Notes: generated by a model from the letters alone, not told the origin. A stretch of 64,000 nucleotides of DNA from Euglena gracilis (GCA_039621445.1 CP154956.1:77930474-77994473), one strand, 5' to 3'. Positions 10,301 through 21,214 are shown, numbered from the stretch's first letter. Numbers and translations are program-made.

Positions 10301-12499
10301 TTGCCAGGTGCTGCTGTCTGAGAACAGTTCCTGAGAGGCCTGGGATTGAAAGGCTCTGCCCACACCTGGCTGCAAAAACGTTTTTAACTCCACAATTTGA
10401 TCTTTGACCCCCTGGGGAATGGTCAGGGTGTGGTCCCAACCCCACTTTGTGTGCAAATCCACCATTTTGCAAAGTTGATCTGTCAGAATTCTGAGAAAAG
10501 GCATTGAAACTAAATAGCTTCTGACTTGCCCTACAATAGAGCTGAGTTTTCTGCAGCTCATCTTTTGTGCTGTCAGCACCTTTCCTAATTCCTTTCTTAG
10601 GGATTTTAATTTTTCCTGTGGAATTTCCAGCTGGCCTTTTTTCAAATTGATCCACTGGCCCAAATGCTTTATTTCTTGTGTTGGTTCCAGACATGATTTG
10701 GGGAGGTTTATTCTGAAACCTGCAAGTAAAAGATCTTTTTTCATTTCTGTCAAATGCTGGGCTGCTGTCTTTTTGCTGGGGGCTAACAGCAAAATGTCGT
10801 CTAGGTAGATGAAAACTACCTTTCCTTCCTTCCTCCATTTCCTTTCCCAGACTCTCATGAGAGTCATAAACTTTTGTGGCAGGCTGCTTAACCCAAAGCA
10901 TGGAGCTTGAAATTGCCACGTTTTCCCCCCCACTTGCATGCAGACATGCTTTTCCAGGCTGCTGTGCAGCTTTAAATGGAAATAAGCATCTTTCAGATCT
11001 ATTTTTCCACAGAACCAACCCTTTCTGAGATATGGGAAAATGTTTCCCATGTGTTCCAGTCTGAACTTCTGGGGGGTGAAATGTTGATTTAACTGTCGAC
11101 AATCTGAAATTAATCTTTCCTTTGTCTTTCCACCTTCCTGTTTGGAAATGATAAAATAGGGGACAAAATGTTTTGCTCCCTCTGGGGTGATTTGCCTGGT
11201 TGCCCCTGCACATTCGTATTCCCTCAGAATTTTTTGGGCAGTCATTATTTCTTGGGGAGTTTTGAAGGGAATTTTTAAAGACATCTGAGGGGGGAGGGGA
11301 AGATCTGCCCTGACCCCTTCCCTTATCAGGTTTAATACCTCTGTGCTGGCCCCTGCCTTGACCCAATGGGGAATGCTGGCCTGCAGGGCCATAAATGGGG
11401 GCACCCCTGGGTGTAATGTGTCTGGGGAGTCCACAGGCCCCATCACTGTGGTCCCTTCCCCTGGCTGCCCCATCACTGGGGTCCTGCCTGGCTGCCCCAT
11501 CACTGGGGTCCTGCCTGGCTGCCCCATCACTGGGGTCACCTCTGGCCCTGCCATAGGGCTGCCCAAAGACAGGCTTTCCCCCTGATTTTAAAAGATTGGG
11601 GAAAGTCTGTGTCTGCAATGGGGAGGTACATATATAGCTGGGGGGTTTGGCTTGATTGACTTCTGGGGGGGCCCTTGTGTAGCCAATCTTGGGCCTCCCC
11701 CCCAAGGGCTGGTGTGATCTTGAATGCATTGGCCTCCAATGGCCACTTGATTTTGATTGAAATGGCCTCCATTGGCCTTGAAATCTTGATGCTTCTCCTG
11801 GCCTCCATTGGCCTTTTGCATATAATGGCCTCCATTGGCCTTGATATTTCGATGCTTCCCCTGGCCCCCATTGGCCTCTTGCACATAATGGCCTCCATTG
11901 GCCTTCCCCTGAAGGGGGGGTTGCTTGCCTGGATGTGCAGCTCCTGAGGGGTTTGTGTTTGAGGGAGCTGTGGGGTAAGTTGGACATACCTTTCCCCCAT
12001 GGGAGCTTCCCAGGTTTGGACACAGGCTGCCATAGCCTTGCTCCTGGGCCCACTGCCCTCTTGGATGATGGTTTCCATAGCCATGATTCTGGGCCCCAGG
12101 CCCTGTCCAATGATGGCTGCCATAGCCTTGACTTTGATTTGAATCCTTTGGATTGAGGCTGCCATAGCCTTTGCTTTTTCCCCTGAAAGGGGAGGAACTG
12201 AGAAAAAGGGGTGGAGTCTGTTGGACCTGTGATGGTGGTCCCCCTCTGTCGTCTCTTCCTGACCACAGTTGTCCATGGTCCCTGGCCATCATTGTTAGTG
12301 GGGGAGTCTGAAACCTTGAGTTTTGAAATCTCCGAAGCGTTGGGGGGTGGGGGGGTTGCGATGGCCACGGACTGACGAGCTGTTGCTGCCCCTCAAGCTG
12401 CTGCAGCTGCTGCTGTGTCTCCACCTTCCCCAGCTTCAGTTGACTTCTAGGAAGTCCGTTGAAGTTCTTCTTGAAATTCAAAGGTTCTTTGAAATTCAT
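10290..12499 (-). CDS. DIRS-A1 gag and reverse transcriptase
   Basis: One frame covers gag (12,499-11,591) and RT (11,566-10,290), separated only by a TAA at 11,588-11,590. DIRS-A3 has CAA (Gln) at the same place, so the TAA probably arose by C-to-T change or is read through. Gag is Gly/Gln-rich with repeated GYGS and KANGGH units, suggesting RNA binding. RT shows KIDLKDAYFHL, QFQAPCFGLSSLPQ and the catalytic FIYLDDILLLAP. The frame leaves RT at a G10 run at 10,290-10,299, where RNase H starts in a different frame. About 735 codons are present, a usual size for DIRS gag plus RT. Confidence 0.85.
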
Positions 12500-12607
12500 T
12501 CTTCATGGAAGTCTCGTTGTTGATCTTCGAAAAGTTGAATTCTTCCGTCAGGTAGTTGAAGTTCCGAAAATTTTCGTCCACTGGAGTCGTAGAAGTAAAA
12601 TTCTTTC

Positions 12608-12741
12608 TCCTTGAGGTCGAAGGGCAGAAATAGGAATCAGCCAACTCCGGCAACAAAAAGCAGTAAGAAGCACCGCACCCCCCGCGCACGCACAAACACA
12701 CCAGAACAGAACAGCCGGCAAGGAAAGCAGGACCTCACCAC
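12608..12741 (-). repeat. DIRS-A1 5' terminal repeat
   Basis: The minus strand begins with GGTGAGGTCCTGCTTTCC and includes the motif GCCGGAGTTGGCTGA (12,638-12,652). Matching copies lie at 8207-8310 on the plus strand and 45,165-45,290. The CAACTCCGGC core is shared by most DIRS termini in the window. Confidence 0.75.
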
Positions 12742-13476
12742 TGGTGGTTCTTTGGACCTGTGCCAAATCTGAACTTCTGTATAAGCAGAGGATTCGTGAA
12801 CAGAAAATGAGTTGTGTACGCAATGCACATATATCAGAGGGCAGGAGGGACTGTGCCAGCCCCAGGAGGATTGGGAGGGGATCCCAGAATGCACCACATT
12901 TCTCCAAATTTTGGTTCCAAAGCATTTTATAAGGTGCCAACGTGGCATGGAACCTCAGGCCTCCAAAGCCAGGGATCAATAGCACAGCACTTGGGCCTTT
13001 GAAAATTGAAATAGTTGAATTAACGCGTCAATCACTTGGTCAGTGGTGGCTTCGGGGGGGGGGAGTACCGCCATTTTGTCCAAAATTACCCATACAGGCG
13101 TAAAAGCGCTTTGATAACGCTTTAAACTGGGGTTTCTGCCTAGGAAATCGTTAATGGTTGAATTTTGTACTTGTTTCCCCTCCAGAATTAGCCTGAGCAA
13201 ATCATGCAAAGCAGGGGCCACCTGGGGGGTGGCATTTTTTTCCCCCCTAAAATTGATGAACATACCCTCGTAAGGGGTGATTTTAAGGCAGGGGGTCCCT
13301 GATACTTTCATTTTTATTAACTGGGGCCACCATGTGGCTGAATCCCAGTAGGCGGTGACCATGAGAACTTTGGCGTGTGGAAACATTCTTAATCTGGGGA
13401 GAAATTTTTGAATTACAGACCAGGGGGGGTTTGCATAAAGTCCCCCCATGTTGTCCAGTGGACATTGTCTCCCCAT
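12742..13476 (-). CDS. DIRS-B1 Dam-like domain and N-terminal half of tyrosine recombinase
   Basis: The ORF at 13,476-12,976 contains the Dam-like core GGLYANPPWSVIQ with the following AYWDSATWWPQL block, then runs into the recombinase N-terminus. The next frame (12,985-12,742) encodes PGFGGLRFHATLAPYK and the first catalytic Arg region, CLYRSSDLAQVQR. The gene stops at the inversion breakpoint; its other half is on the plus strand from 14,576. A C/G run of 10 at 13,054-13,063 keeps the frame open here, whereas DIRS-B2 has 9 and is shifted. Confidence 0.8.
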
Positions 13477-13617
13477 ATTTCCTCCATGGAATTTAATTCC
13501 TGGATAAGATGATTTTGGGGGCCTGGGCTGGGGGTGTTGGACATTGCACCCCTAGGTCCCCTAGGGCTTGGGCCCTTTGAAAAATAATTTTTTCTGGGGG
13601 GATGTGAATGCACTCTC

Positions 13618-13659
13618 TCCCTACCTCCCTCCCTCCCTCCCTCCCTCCCTCCCTCTCTC

Positions 13660-13703
<44 letters not shown>

Positions 13704-13733
13704 TCTCTCCTCTCTCTCTCTGCCCACCTCTCT
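13618..13733. repeat. (TCCC)n and (TC)n microsatellite in DIRS-B1
   Basis: CCTC/CCCT units pass into CT dinucleotides. It is the shorter, inverted counterpart of the roughly 200-base array at 28,298-28,495 in DIRS-B2, so the array length has changed since duplication. Confidence 0.9.
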
Positions 13734-13779
13734 GGAGGATCTTGTTGTTGGAAGACATACCATAGGGCTTAATGCCCCT

Positions 13780-14165
13780 GTTTGGCCTATCTGGTGTTCT
13801 CCATGTTGATGTGGTTGGTTGACATACCACAGGGGGGCCTCTGTGGGTCCCCCCCTTGATTGAATATTTGGGAATTGAGAAATAAATGTTGGAGGGGTTT
13901 CTGCCCCTCCCTCCAAAAGGACCACTGTGGGTCCCTTTTCCTCCTGCGGCTGGGTTTACTGAAAGGGCCTCTGTGTGTTCCTTTTCCCCTCATTTTTGGC
14001 AGAGGGCCACTGTGGGTTCTTCAGGGGATTTCTCCAGCAGCTTCCTAGCTTCTTGGTGGCCACTGTGGGTCCACCCTGCTGGTCACCAACGTCTCCAAAT
14101 TCTCCAGCTTCTGCGGCCACTGCTCCAGGACGTCCGTGGCCATGCAATCCCAATTTCTTCTCCAC
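13780..14165 (-). pseudogene. DIRS-B1 gag-like remnant
   Basis: Overlapping minus-strand frames encode Pro/Gly/Trp-rich protein similar in style to the DIRS-A gag but broken. The same sequence occurs inverted at 27,855-28,235. I infer gag only from its position directly after the 5' terminal repeat and from its composition. Confidence 0.45.
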
Positions 14166-14281
14166 TGCCTTTCATGCGCATTGAAGTCAAAATTGAAAAT
14201 TGATAATTGAATTCTCAATTGATATTCGTCTGGTTCGCGTTCTCCTGGATACTGAATCGATGTTGAATTTTCCTTTCTTCT

Positions 14282-14405
14282 TGGTGTCGAAGGGCAAGTT
14301 AGGATTCAGCCAACTCCGGCGAAAAAAGCACTAAGCGGGACCAATGGCACAGTAAACCGCCGGCGAGCAAGGCATGGCCTCACAATGGCAAAGTGCGGAG
14401 CCCGA
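14282..14405 (-). repeat. DIRS-B1 terminal repeat
   Basis: This segment contains the conserved CAACTCCGGC (14,311-14,320), an AAAGCACTAAGCGGGACC tract and ends in TGCGGAGCCCGAG. It is the reverse complement of 27,612-27,735 at the left end of DIRS-B2. Confidence 0.75.
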
Positions 14406-14575
14406 GGTGTCCCACCGGAGTGGCTGGGGTTTTATGGTAGAAGAATACTGGTTCGCAAAGTGGAGGAAGTCCTGCAAAAATTTCGGAGGCCGTCAGGCCC
14501 ATTATTTGAGGCTGGGAGTGGTACCAAGGATTCAAAAAATTATGGACCATTCGGGCTCCGCACTGCGAGATGGTG
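14405..14575 (+). pseudogene. DIRS-A2 tyrosine recombinase C-terminal fragment, inverted
   Basis: The plus strand encodes the end of a DIRS-A type recombinase around the catalytic Tyr (AHYLRLGVVPRIQKI), closely matching the minus-strand copy at 8640-8760. It ends in the DIRS-A terminal motif CTCCGCACTGCGAGATGG. Its orientation is opposite to the rest of DIRS-A2, which is explained if it was inverted together with the left half of DIRS-B1. Confidence 0.75.
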
Positions 14576-15060
14576 TGTTGGGGGCGGCACCCTACATCAA
14601 AATTAAACGTAAAAGTCAATACCTGCACAAGTGGGAGCGAGTTGTCTCAGTTCCCCAGTGCCCCCAAATCAGGCCCTTTCATTTGATGATGTCATATGTG
14701 GCAGCAACACGTTTCTTTATGAAACCTGGGGGCCCCCTTTTAATTACGTTAAAACACCCCTACAAAGCCATTAAGGCAGATACCATTGCTTCTATCACCA
14801 AACATTTTTTTACCAAACAGGGGGTAGCCACCAATGTTTGGGGACCCCACTCCACCAGAGGGGCAGGGGTTGGTTTGCTCAAAAAATTGGGCCTTTCTGC
14901 CCAACAAGTTGGTGAACTTGGTCAAAGGAAGGGAGTGGAGGCTCTCACAGCCCACTATCAAAGACATGGTGCCCAAGGTGCTTTGGAAGGTGCCCTGGCC
15001 CCCCTTTTTTCAGTGCACAATCTGGCCTCACAATGGCAAAGTGCGGAGCCCGAGGTGTCT
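14576..15060 (+). CDS. DIRS-B1 tyrosine recombinase C-terminal half
   Basis: The frame opens straight from the breakpoint and contains a conserved RPFHLMMSYVAAT block, the HxxR box HSTRGAGVGLLKKLG and the catalytic Tyr in LTAHYQRHGAQGALEGAL. The N-terminal half lies on the opposite strand at 12,742-13,000. In DIRS-B2 the two halves are adjacent on one strand. Ancestrally one gene; here split by inversion and without its own start. Confidence 0.85.
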
Positions 15061-15436
15061 CGTACTCCCTCGAGGCAAGCCGAAAATGGAGGAAGGGACA
15101 CCGAGGACGAAGCACAAAGACATTGTGAGCACGACCCCCCCCACCCATATACGAAAATTTGCCTTCAACCGCCCTCGGTCAGAAGATAGGGGCCAGGGGG
15201 GAGGTGTGGGGGGGGGAAACCCCCAGGGAAAAAGACAGCGCCATGGTCCCCACGTCGGAGACAATGCAGCCAACTCCGGCGAGGCGGCACTAAGCGGGAC
15301 CGCCTCACCCAGCGCAGCGACAAATCACACAACAAATTGCCGGCGAGCAAGGCATGGCCTCACAATGTCTTTGTGCTTCACCCCCGGTGTCCCTTCCTCC
15401 CTTTTCGGCTTGCCTCGAGGGAGTACGAGACTTCCC
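15050..15436. repeat. DIRS-B1 inverted terminal arms
   Basis: Arms of about 75 bp at 15,057-15,130 and 15,357-15,433 are reverse complements built from the sequence around CTCGTACTCCCTCGAGGC. The loop includes a CAACTCCGGC motif at 15,271-15,280. The same arrangement is found at 29,845-30,222. Confidence 0.75.
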
Positions 15437-16080
15437 GTTGGTGGTGTCCACCCCCCCACCTGCAACATTTCTTTGGTGAGGGAATTCACTCTGTCTGATG
15501 TCAAAGTTCCCATCCAAAGACCATAACAAATTATTTCTGTTTCCAACAGTGTGGGCTCTCCAAATACTCTTTCAATAAGTGCCAGGGGCTTATGAGTGGG
15601 CTGTCTGGCAGATTAAAAATCTCCTCCCACCTCGGGCACTGCAAACCTTTCCTTTGCAAAAAATGAAAACACTTTCCCCCACTAAACTGATTTTTCGCTG
15701 GGTTCTGGCTAGATCCACCCCCCTGTGGAGGGCCAACAGCCTCCAACAAATGATGAGCCTGTTTCTGAGCTCTTTCAATAACTTTGCAGATATGGTTTTT
15801 GAATCTCTGACGATGTGCTCTAGAACTTAAGTGGGGTTCCAAAAATGGGCATACCTGCAGACATTGGCATTCCATTTTCTTTTCAATGGAGCCAAAAGAG
15901 AGGAAAACCTCAATAAACCATACCCTGTAACCTAGTAAAAATGCTGCTGCATATGTATTTCTTGCAGTGTTGAGGCTGTGAACTTCCAGATCCAGGATGG
16001 CTTCAGCCATCCTGTGGACCGTTCAGTCCTGCGGGGGCACCCCTTTGTGCAACAATAGGCCCACCAGAGTCCTGAAGGCT
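15437..16080 (-). pseudogene. DIRS-A2 tyrosine recombinase remnant
   Basis: Frames at 16,010-15,531 and 15,546-15,437 preserve MAEAILDLEVHSLNTARN and LLALHRGVDLARTQRKIS, closely like DIRS-A1. Multiple indels move the frame. The C-terminus with the HxxR box and Tyr is displaced by DIRS-B1 and survives partly at 14,405-14,575. Confidence 0.75.
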
Positions 16081-16083
16081 GAG

Positions 16084-17126
16084 TCATATCTTTTTATGTT
16101 GCCCAGATTTTTTATGCATGTGTCGATAGTGGACATCAAAACTTCCTGGGATTGTAATGTTTGCCTGACACAATGAATCAGGCCGAATTCCACCTTGGGG
16201 GGGGCATCTCCTCCCCCAGCAGTTGGTGAAAAGAGGGAGGCCCCTTAAATCTGCCTTCAGGCGTTCACCCGCAAAGCCCCTTGGTGGGGGTATCGCCCAA
16301 TGACCTTGGGATATTTTTTTTGTTGCTGTGGGTGAAAAACATGTCAACCTCTGGGGGTATGTCTCTTTTGAAAAGCTGCTGAATCTGGTGAAAAATGTGT
16401 AGATTTTTGGTTTAATCCACTGGGACTTTTTGCTCCCTGGTCAGGGAGTCTGCCAATTGTTCCTGGGTGTGAACTCAAACCACCTCCAAATTGATTTGCT
16501 TTCTTGACAATGGTACAGAAGTGGTTTTAAGATGGCACTTAGGTAGAGATTTTTTCCTTCCATTTTGTTATTTTGTTACAGCTACCTGGCTATCCACGTG
16601 AAGGACAATTGTTTGTTTTGGTCTGGACAAAGCTTTTACTGTTTCCACTGAAGCTCTCAACTCTTTTTGATTGATATGAAGGACATGAAGGTCCCTGCAG
16701 AAATCCAGCACCTTTTGACCTGAATGTCTGTCCAGCCCCCCCCCCCCATTGCCAGGTGCTGCTGTCTGAGAATAGTTCCTGAGAGGCTTGGGATTGAAAT
16801 GCCCTGTCCACACCCGGCTGTAAAAATTATTTCAATTCCAGAATTTTGATCTTTGGCCCCCTGGTGAATAATCAGGGTGTGGTCTCAACCCCATTTGGTG
16901 TGCAGATCCACCATTTTGCAAAGTTGTTCTGTCAGAATCCTGAGAAATGGCATTAAAACTAAATAGCTTCTGACTTTCCCCACAATAGAACTGAGTTTTC
17001 TGCGACTCATTTTTTGTGCTTTCAGCACCTATCCCAACTCCTTTCTTAGGGATTTTCATTTTCCTGAGGGATCTTCAGTTGGCCCTTTTTCAAGTTGACC
17101 CACTGTCCCAAATGCTTTGTTTCCTG
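16084..17126 (-). pseudogene. DIRS-A2 RT 3' half, RNase H and Dam-like remnants
   Basis: RT thumb and connection sequence (17,126-16,832) leads to RNase H (16,813-16,568, with IVLHVDSQVAV) across a run of 12 C (16,736-16,747) that shifts the frame as in DIRS-A1. A shortened Dam-like piece lies at 16,347-16,084. Internal deletions and frame changes make it non-functional. Confidence 0.75.
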
Positions 17127-19193
17127 GTCCTCCGGTTGTGATGCACCAAATACCACAGGATCCCCATCTGACACCACCACACCACCAGGGGAAAGACCAA
17201 CTTCGGATGCACATTGGTCCTCCAACACAGGCAACAGAGGTGGTTCAACCGCAGGGATCTTTGTGCTTTCATCCTCCTTCGGCGCCACTTCACGGCCCGA
17301 ACGGGTGATCACGTGCACATGTCCAGCCAAAGGACGGGCCACTTGTCCAGGACCACTCACCACCAAACAGCCGGGACTGCCCCCCCCCTCCCCGTCGGAC
17401 CAACCCCACAGTTCGCGCAACTCTCGTGCAATCATTTTTTTCAACTCCTCCCGGGCCGTTTCGCTTCCATGAAAACTCACATCCTCCCGTGCGGATGTGG
17501 CTGGGTAGGCATACCGGGACAGCGCATCGGCCACCACATTTGTGGGTCCCGGCATATACACAATTTCCAAGTCAAACTGGGACAGGGTCTCATGCCAACG
17601 CGCCCTCCGGCCCCTCGGCCCGGAAGGTGTGTCTACGTGCTCCGTGACCCAATTTTGGAGTGACCGATGATCTGTGACCACGATCACGGGTTGGAAACCG
17701 ATGTGGCCTGCCCATTTCCGTAGGGCAGCCACGATCGCGTACGGTTCTTTTTCGCGCGGAGTCCAGTGCAGTTGACTTCCTGTCAACTTGCGCGAAAAGA
17801 AACTCACAGGCACCAAACGGGTCGTGCCGATGACAATGCGAGAGGTGCGATCTTCCTCGGGATGCACCTGTTTCAAGACCGCACCAATGGCGAAATCGCT
17901 GGCATCACACCGCATGACAAAAGGTTTATCCGGGTCAAGTTGGTAGAGTTTGAGCTCCTTTGCCAACTGCCGTTTCAACTTTCCAAACGCCTGGATGTCT
18001 GAGGGTGCCCACTCGATCCGAACCCGTGGCCCCTTTTTTCCTTCCACCCGTCCGACTTTGAGCTTTTCCATGAGGGGGGCTGCATATTCCGCGTAGTGAT
18101 CCACGTATTCACTGAAATAATTACACAGCCCAAGGAACCCACGCATCTCCGTGATGGTTTTTGGCAATTGCCACTCTTGAATGGGTAACAACTTGCCCGG
18201 AGCCGGGCTTCGGGTCCCCTCGCGGAGTATATGCCCACAAAACTCCACTTGGCGCATGAAAAAATGTGACTTTTTCGGGCTGCATACCAAATTGTTTCGA
18301 CGGAGCGTCTCCAGAACCTGCCGGACATCTCCGGCATGGTTCCGCAAAAGTTCGCTCACCGAATCCCCGGTGGACCCCACAATAATATCATCTATGTAAG
18401 GGTCGGCGAACTCCAGGTCCCGCAGGACCCACTCCATCATGCGCTGAAACTGCGCCCCCGCATTTTTCAAGCCCATGACCTGCACTTTCCATTGCATGGT
18501 CCCACGGGGGGTCGACATGCACGTGATGTGCCGGTGTTCCGGCTTCATGGGCATTTGGTGATATCCATCTGTGAGGTCGAGAACCGACCACATCTTGAAT
18601 TTGCCCTGCCGCTCCAAAATGGCACCAGTCAGGGGCAAAGGATGGCCGTCCTTCAATGTGGCTGCATTTTGTGGTCTCAGGTCCTGAACCAACCGATATT
18701 CCCCTGGTCGTTTCTTGGGCACAGGGAATGAGGGGGCATTCCACGCCCCCCGTCCAGGTTCGACCTTCCTACTCTTCACCACATCATCAATCAATTTCGC
18801 ATGTGCCTCCCGACGCTCCCCAGCCAAACGGAAAGGTGGCACACTCACAGGTCGGGCATCCGATCTCAGCCAAATTTCAGCCTCACCAAACGGGCCTCGA
18901 ATGGGGGGATTCACAGGACACACCCCCGACAAAGAAGCTTCCGCAAATTCTGCAAATAACTCCTTTTTTAGCCGCTCGATCTCAACCCCCTCCGCGGGGT
19001 CGGTCGGTTCCACAGCCCCTTTCACCGTGTGGGTGTGAGCTTGTGCGGCACATAGACGTTTGGCCACTTCCCACTCGGTTTCCTCATCACCCGCATCATC
19101 CGACTCCGAATCCTCCCCAGGATTGTCTTGCCTCACCCTCTCGCCCTTCCCCCCCCCATGCCAACTTGAAAGAAACTCGGGGCTCAGCCACAA
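17127..19193 (-). CDS. Gypsy-2 reverse transcriptase and RNase H
   Basis: RT shows the gypsy features WSVLDLTDGYHQMPM, QVMGLKNAGAQFQRMM and catalytic ADPYIDDIIVGS, followed by FLGLCNYFSEYVDHYA. RNase H follows with VMRCDASDFAIGAVLKQ, YAIVAALRKW and VADALSRYAY. The frame is open for nearly 690 codons. The last 26 codons before 17,046 belong to fused DIRS-A2 RT, marking the truncation. The RT frame overlaps the upstream Dam ORF across a G9 run (19,149-19,157). Integrase would normally follow and is missing. Confidence 0.92.
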
Positions 19194-20601
19194 GTCTCAT
19201 ACACTGGACCTCTTCCATGGCACGAAACAACGCCGGATCCGGCTCTGACACAGGTGGGGGGACCTGCCCCTCCACGAAACCCCCATGAACGGGACATCGC
19301 CCCCGGTCACCACAAAGCAACATGAACCACACAGGCCACCGGGTATGTTGCAATGGCTTGCTCCGCAACTCAAAAACGCTGGATCCCCAGGGATAGTGCA
19401 TCGATTTCACCGCCATTTTCCGTGCTCGCACGAAATAATCCTTGTCCTCCCACTCAGGCATCAACAACACGGCATGTGCATGATCTTCTTCAACCTTGTC
19501 CAACACTTCGTTGAACAAGTCAAAAGGAGGATTCAACCACAGAACCTCCGAACCCCACGGCTGCAAAAAAGCATCCTCCGACTCGGCACTCCCAGGTCCC
19601 CACCAACGGCAAAATCGAGCCGTGGACTCCTCACTGAAGGCATCCACGGTTGGCTGGATTCCCAACTCCTGCATGACGCTTTGAACCACCGACCATTGCA
19701 CTGCGTAGGAATTATGGCGCCATCTGCCACCGGGTGATCCTCGACGGATGGGCACTCCCACCCGCTCCCGCTGTGAAATGCCCCCCCCTCCGAGACGGCT
19801 TGACGTTGACACATCCCGACTCCCGAGCATGGGCTGTGAGACATGCACGATGTTTGGAGGACCTCCCCCTCGAACACAATGCCAATGTGAGCCGTTTTCC
19901 TCCCCATGGGAATCTGCACTCCGCACGTCCGTGCATGCACCCAACACAGGTGTGGAACTCCCCAAACCCGTCACGTACTCGACCAAACTTGGGGGTAAAC
20001 GGTAAGCCAACTCGCGCTTCACCGACCCTGTGTTACCCCCCTGTGCGTTCTTGTGTTTCCGAATCCCGGTCGGATTCCCAGGATCTTGCACAAGGTTTGG
20101 GCACGTCCTCTGATCGCAAACCACCGATTTCAGATCACGGATGTGATCACTCCCAAAAAAACGTGTCGGTTTCCGATACCCAAAATCCGAAAACTGGCAT
20201 TGATCACAATCCACAAACGGGAACCCCTCCATCAGGCTGCTTGTTGCCAGTAATCCGGTTGCCGGAGTTTCGATCCACCACCGTGCCGGCTGGTAGAACT
20301 CCACAATTTACAGGGTCTTTCGAACTACCTGGTCCGCATGTGCCAGGTCCCTGACACCTACGGTCTTGGTCCGGCTGTACTCAGTGCAAGGTGGACATGC
20401 GACAATGACCTCGAAGAATCCCTTGGGATATGCATTCACATAATCCCACGTCAACACATCAATCGTGTGTGTCGCCCCACGTTTGGGATCACTGTCCACG
20501 GAGACCACGCAAAACCCGTGGGCTTGGAGCACCCTCGTGGCGCTGCTCGTGCCCCAGATCTGCTTTCTCAACGCAAACGCGGGGCTCTGGACACCCCCCA
20601 C
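19096..20601 (-). CDS. Gypsy-2 C5-cytosine-methyltransferase-like and Dam-like double domain
   Basis: The N-terminal part (20,601-19,950) carries a weakened motif I region, SVDSDP, the catalytic PPCTEYSRT (motif IV Cys), WWIET at the ENx position, and the downstream FVDCDQCQFSDFGYRKPTR block. An in-frame TAA at 20,308 sits where both sister elements have Glu. The C-terminal part (about 19,720-19,270) is Dam-like: PTVDAFSEES, VLWLNPPFDLFNEVL with NPPF, and VLLMPEWEDKDYF. Both would use S-adenosylmethionine on DNA; activity is not shown. The protease lies upstream, unlike in gypsy-1 and gypsy-3. Confidence 0.8.
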
Positions 20602-20616
20602 CCGTTGCCCTTATCT

Positions 20617-21072
20617 CTACGGTGGGACTCCCAGGCATCCAAAGCAGCATTCCCCCCACTTGACCCCGCAACCCATGTCGTTTTGGGTCCACCTGAAAAT
20701 TTGTTCTCCCAACCAGGTGTATGACACAATCACGTCCTCGGCAATGTCCGCCTCACACAACCTGGTTGGGGCAATCATCTTCACAGCCCGTCCCGTGTCC
20801 ACACAAAAACCCTCGAAGGTGAGCTCCATGCTCACCTCCCGGGATCCACCCTGCATCGGCTTTTGGTTTGCGGCCATCAGTCGCAGGGGCGTTTCCGCCG
20901 CCGTCAAATGCTCCTCAGGGATCAACCCTTTTCGCACCAGGCTCACTTGCGCACCGGTGTCGATCAACACCATGACCGACGGCTGAACCCCTTCCGCTAC
21001 GCGTCCCACCGCCCGTAGATGCAAATGTTCGTCCTTCATCCCGGGGGCCCGGATGACTCGCGTGCCAGACAA
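20617..21072 (-). CDS. Gypsy-2 aspartic protease
   Basis: The retropepsin active site is VMVLIDTGAQVSLVRKGL, followed by a LRLMAANQ block like that in gypsy-1. It would cleave the gag-pol polyprotein after dimerising. It lies between gag and the methyltransferase pair, on the other side of them compared with gypsy-1 and gypsy-3. The frame differs from gag and changes near a C10 run around 21,098. Confidence 0.85.
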   Translation of the reverse strand: MSGTRVIRAPGMKDEHLHLRAVGRVAEGVQPSVMVLIDTGAQVSLVRKGLIPEEHLTAAETPLRLMAANQKPMQGGSREVSMELTFEGFCVDTGRAVKMIAPTRLCEADIAEDVIVSYTWLGEQIFRWTQNDMGCGVKWGECCFGCLGVPP

Positions 21073-21214
21073 ACTGGAAGCCCCCGACGGTGTGTCCCCC
21101 CCCCGCCCCTCTGGGAGTCACGGATAAAAAACTCTGTCCCCCAAGCTGCACCTCGCTCGCACCCTCTGAGGGACTCGGGTTTACACAGCCTGCCCTCTCG
21201 GGGCTGTGACCCCC

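Larger units (their letters stand above)
8031..12741 (-). mobile_element. DIRS-A1, nearly complete DIRS-type retrotransposon
   Basis: Read on the minus strand, the order is 5' terminal repeat (12,741-12,608), gag-like ORF, RT, RNase H with Dam-like domain, tyrosine recombinase, and complex inverted termini. This is the DIRS-group layout: an RT-RH element with a tyrosine recombinase instead of an integrase and no LTRs. Ends are defined by repeats shared with DIRS-A2 and A3, so the 3' limit is approximate. Damage is limited to one in-frame TAA, one frame change at a G10 run and two frame changes in the recombinase. Confidence 0.85.
12742..15436. mobile_element. DIRS-B1, short DIRS element inside DIRS-A2, with its left half inverted
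   Basis: Comparison with DIRS-B2 at 27.6-30.2 kb shows that block 12,742-14,575 is reversed while 14,576-15,436 keeps the original orientation. The reversed block also contains the 3' end of the host DIRS-A2. The inversion therefore cut the recombinase gene between its N-terminal and C-terminal halves. DIRS-B lacks RT and most of RNase H; a purine microsatellite lies where they would be expected. It looks like a derivative that once relied on RT from other elements. Confidence 0.8.
15437..17126 (-). mobile_element. DIRS-A2, truncated DIRS element
   Basis: Minus-strand remnants follow the order RT, RNase H, Dam-like, recombinase. DIRS-B1 interrupts the recombinase at its 3' side. The 5' side ends abruptly at 17,126/17,127 inside RT, where it is fused to the RNase H end of gypsy-2. 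The block 14,576-17,126 is repeated almost exactly at 29,366-31,926. Confidence 0.8.

Noticed and set aside
9540-12368. A single 942-codon DIRS-A1 polyprotein
   Set aside because: Gag and RT motifs lie in a different frame over 12,499-10,290; only the RNase H/Dam end of this frame is natural.
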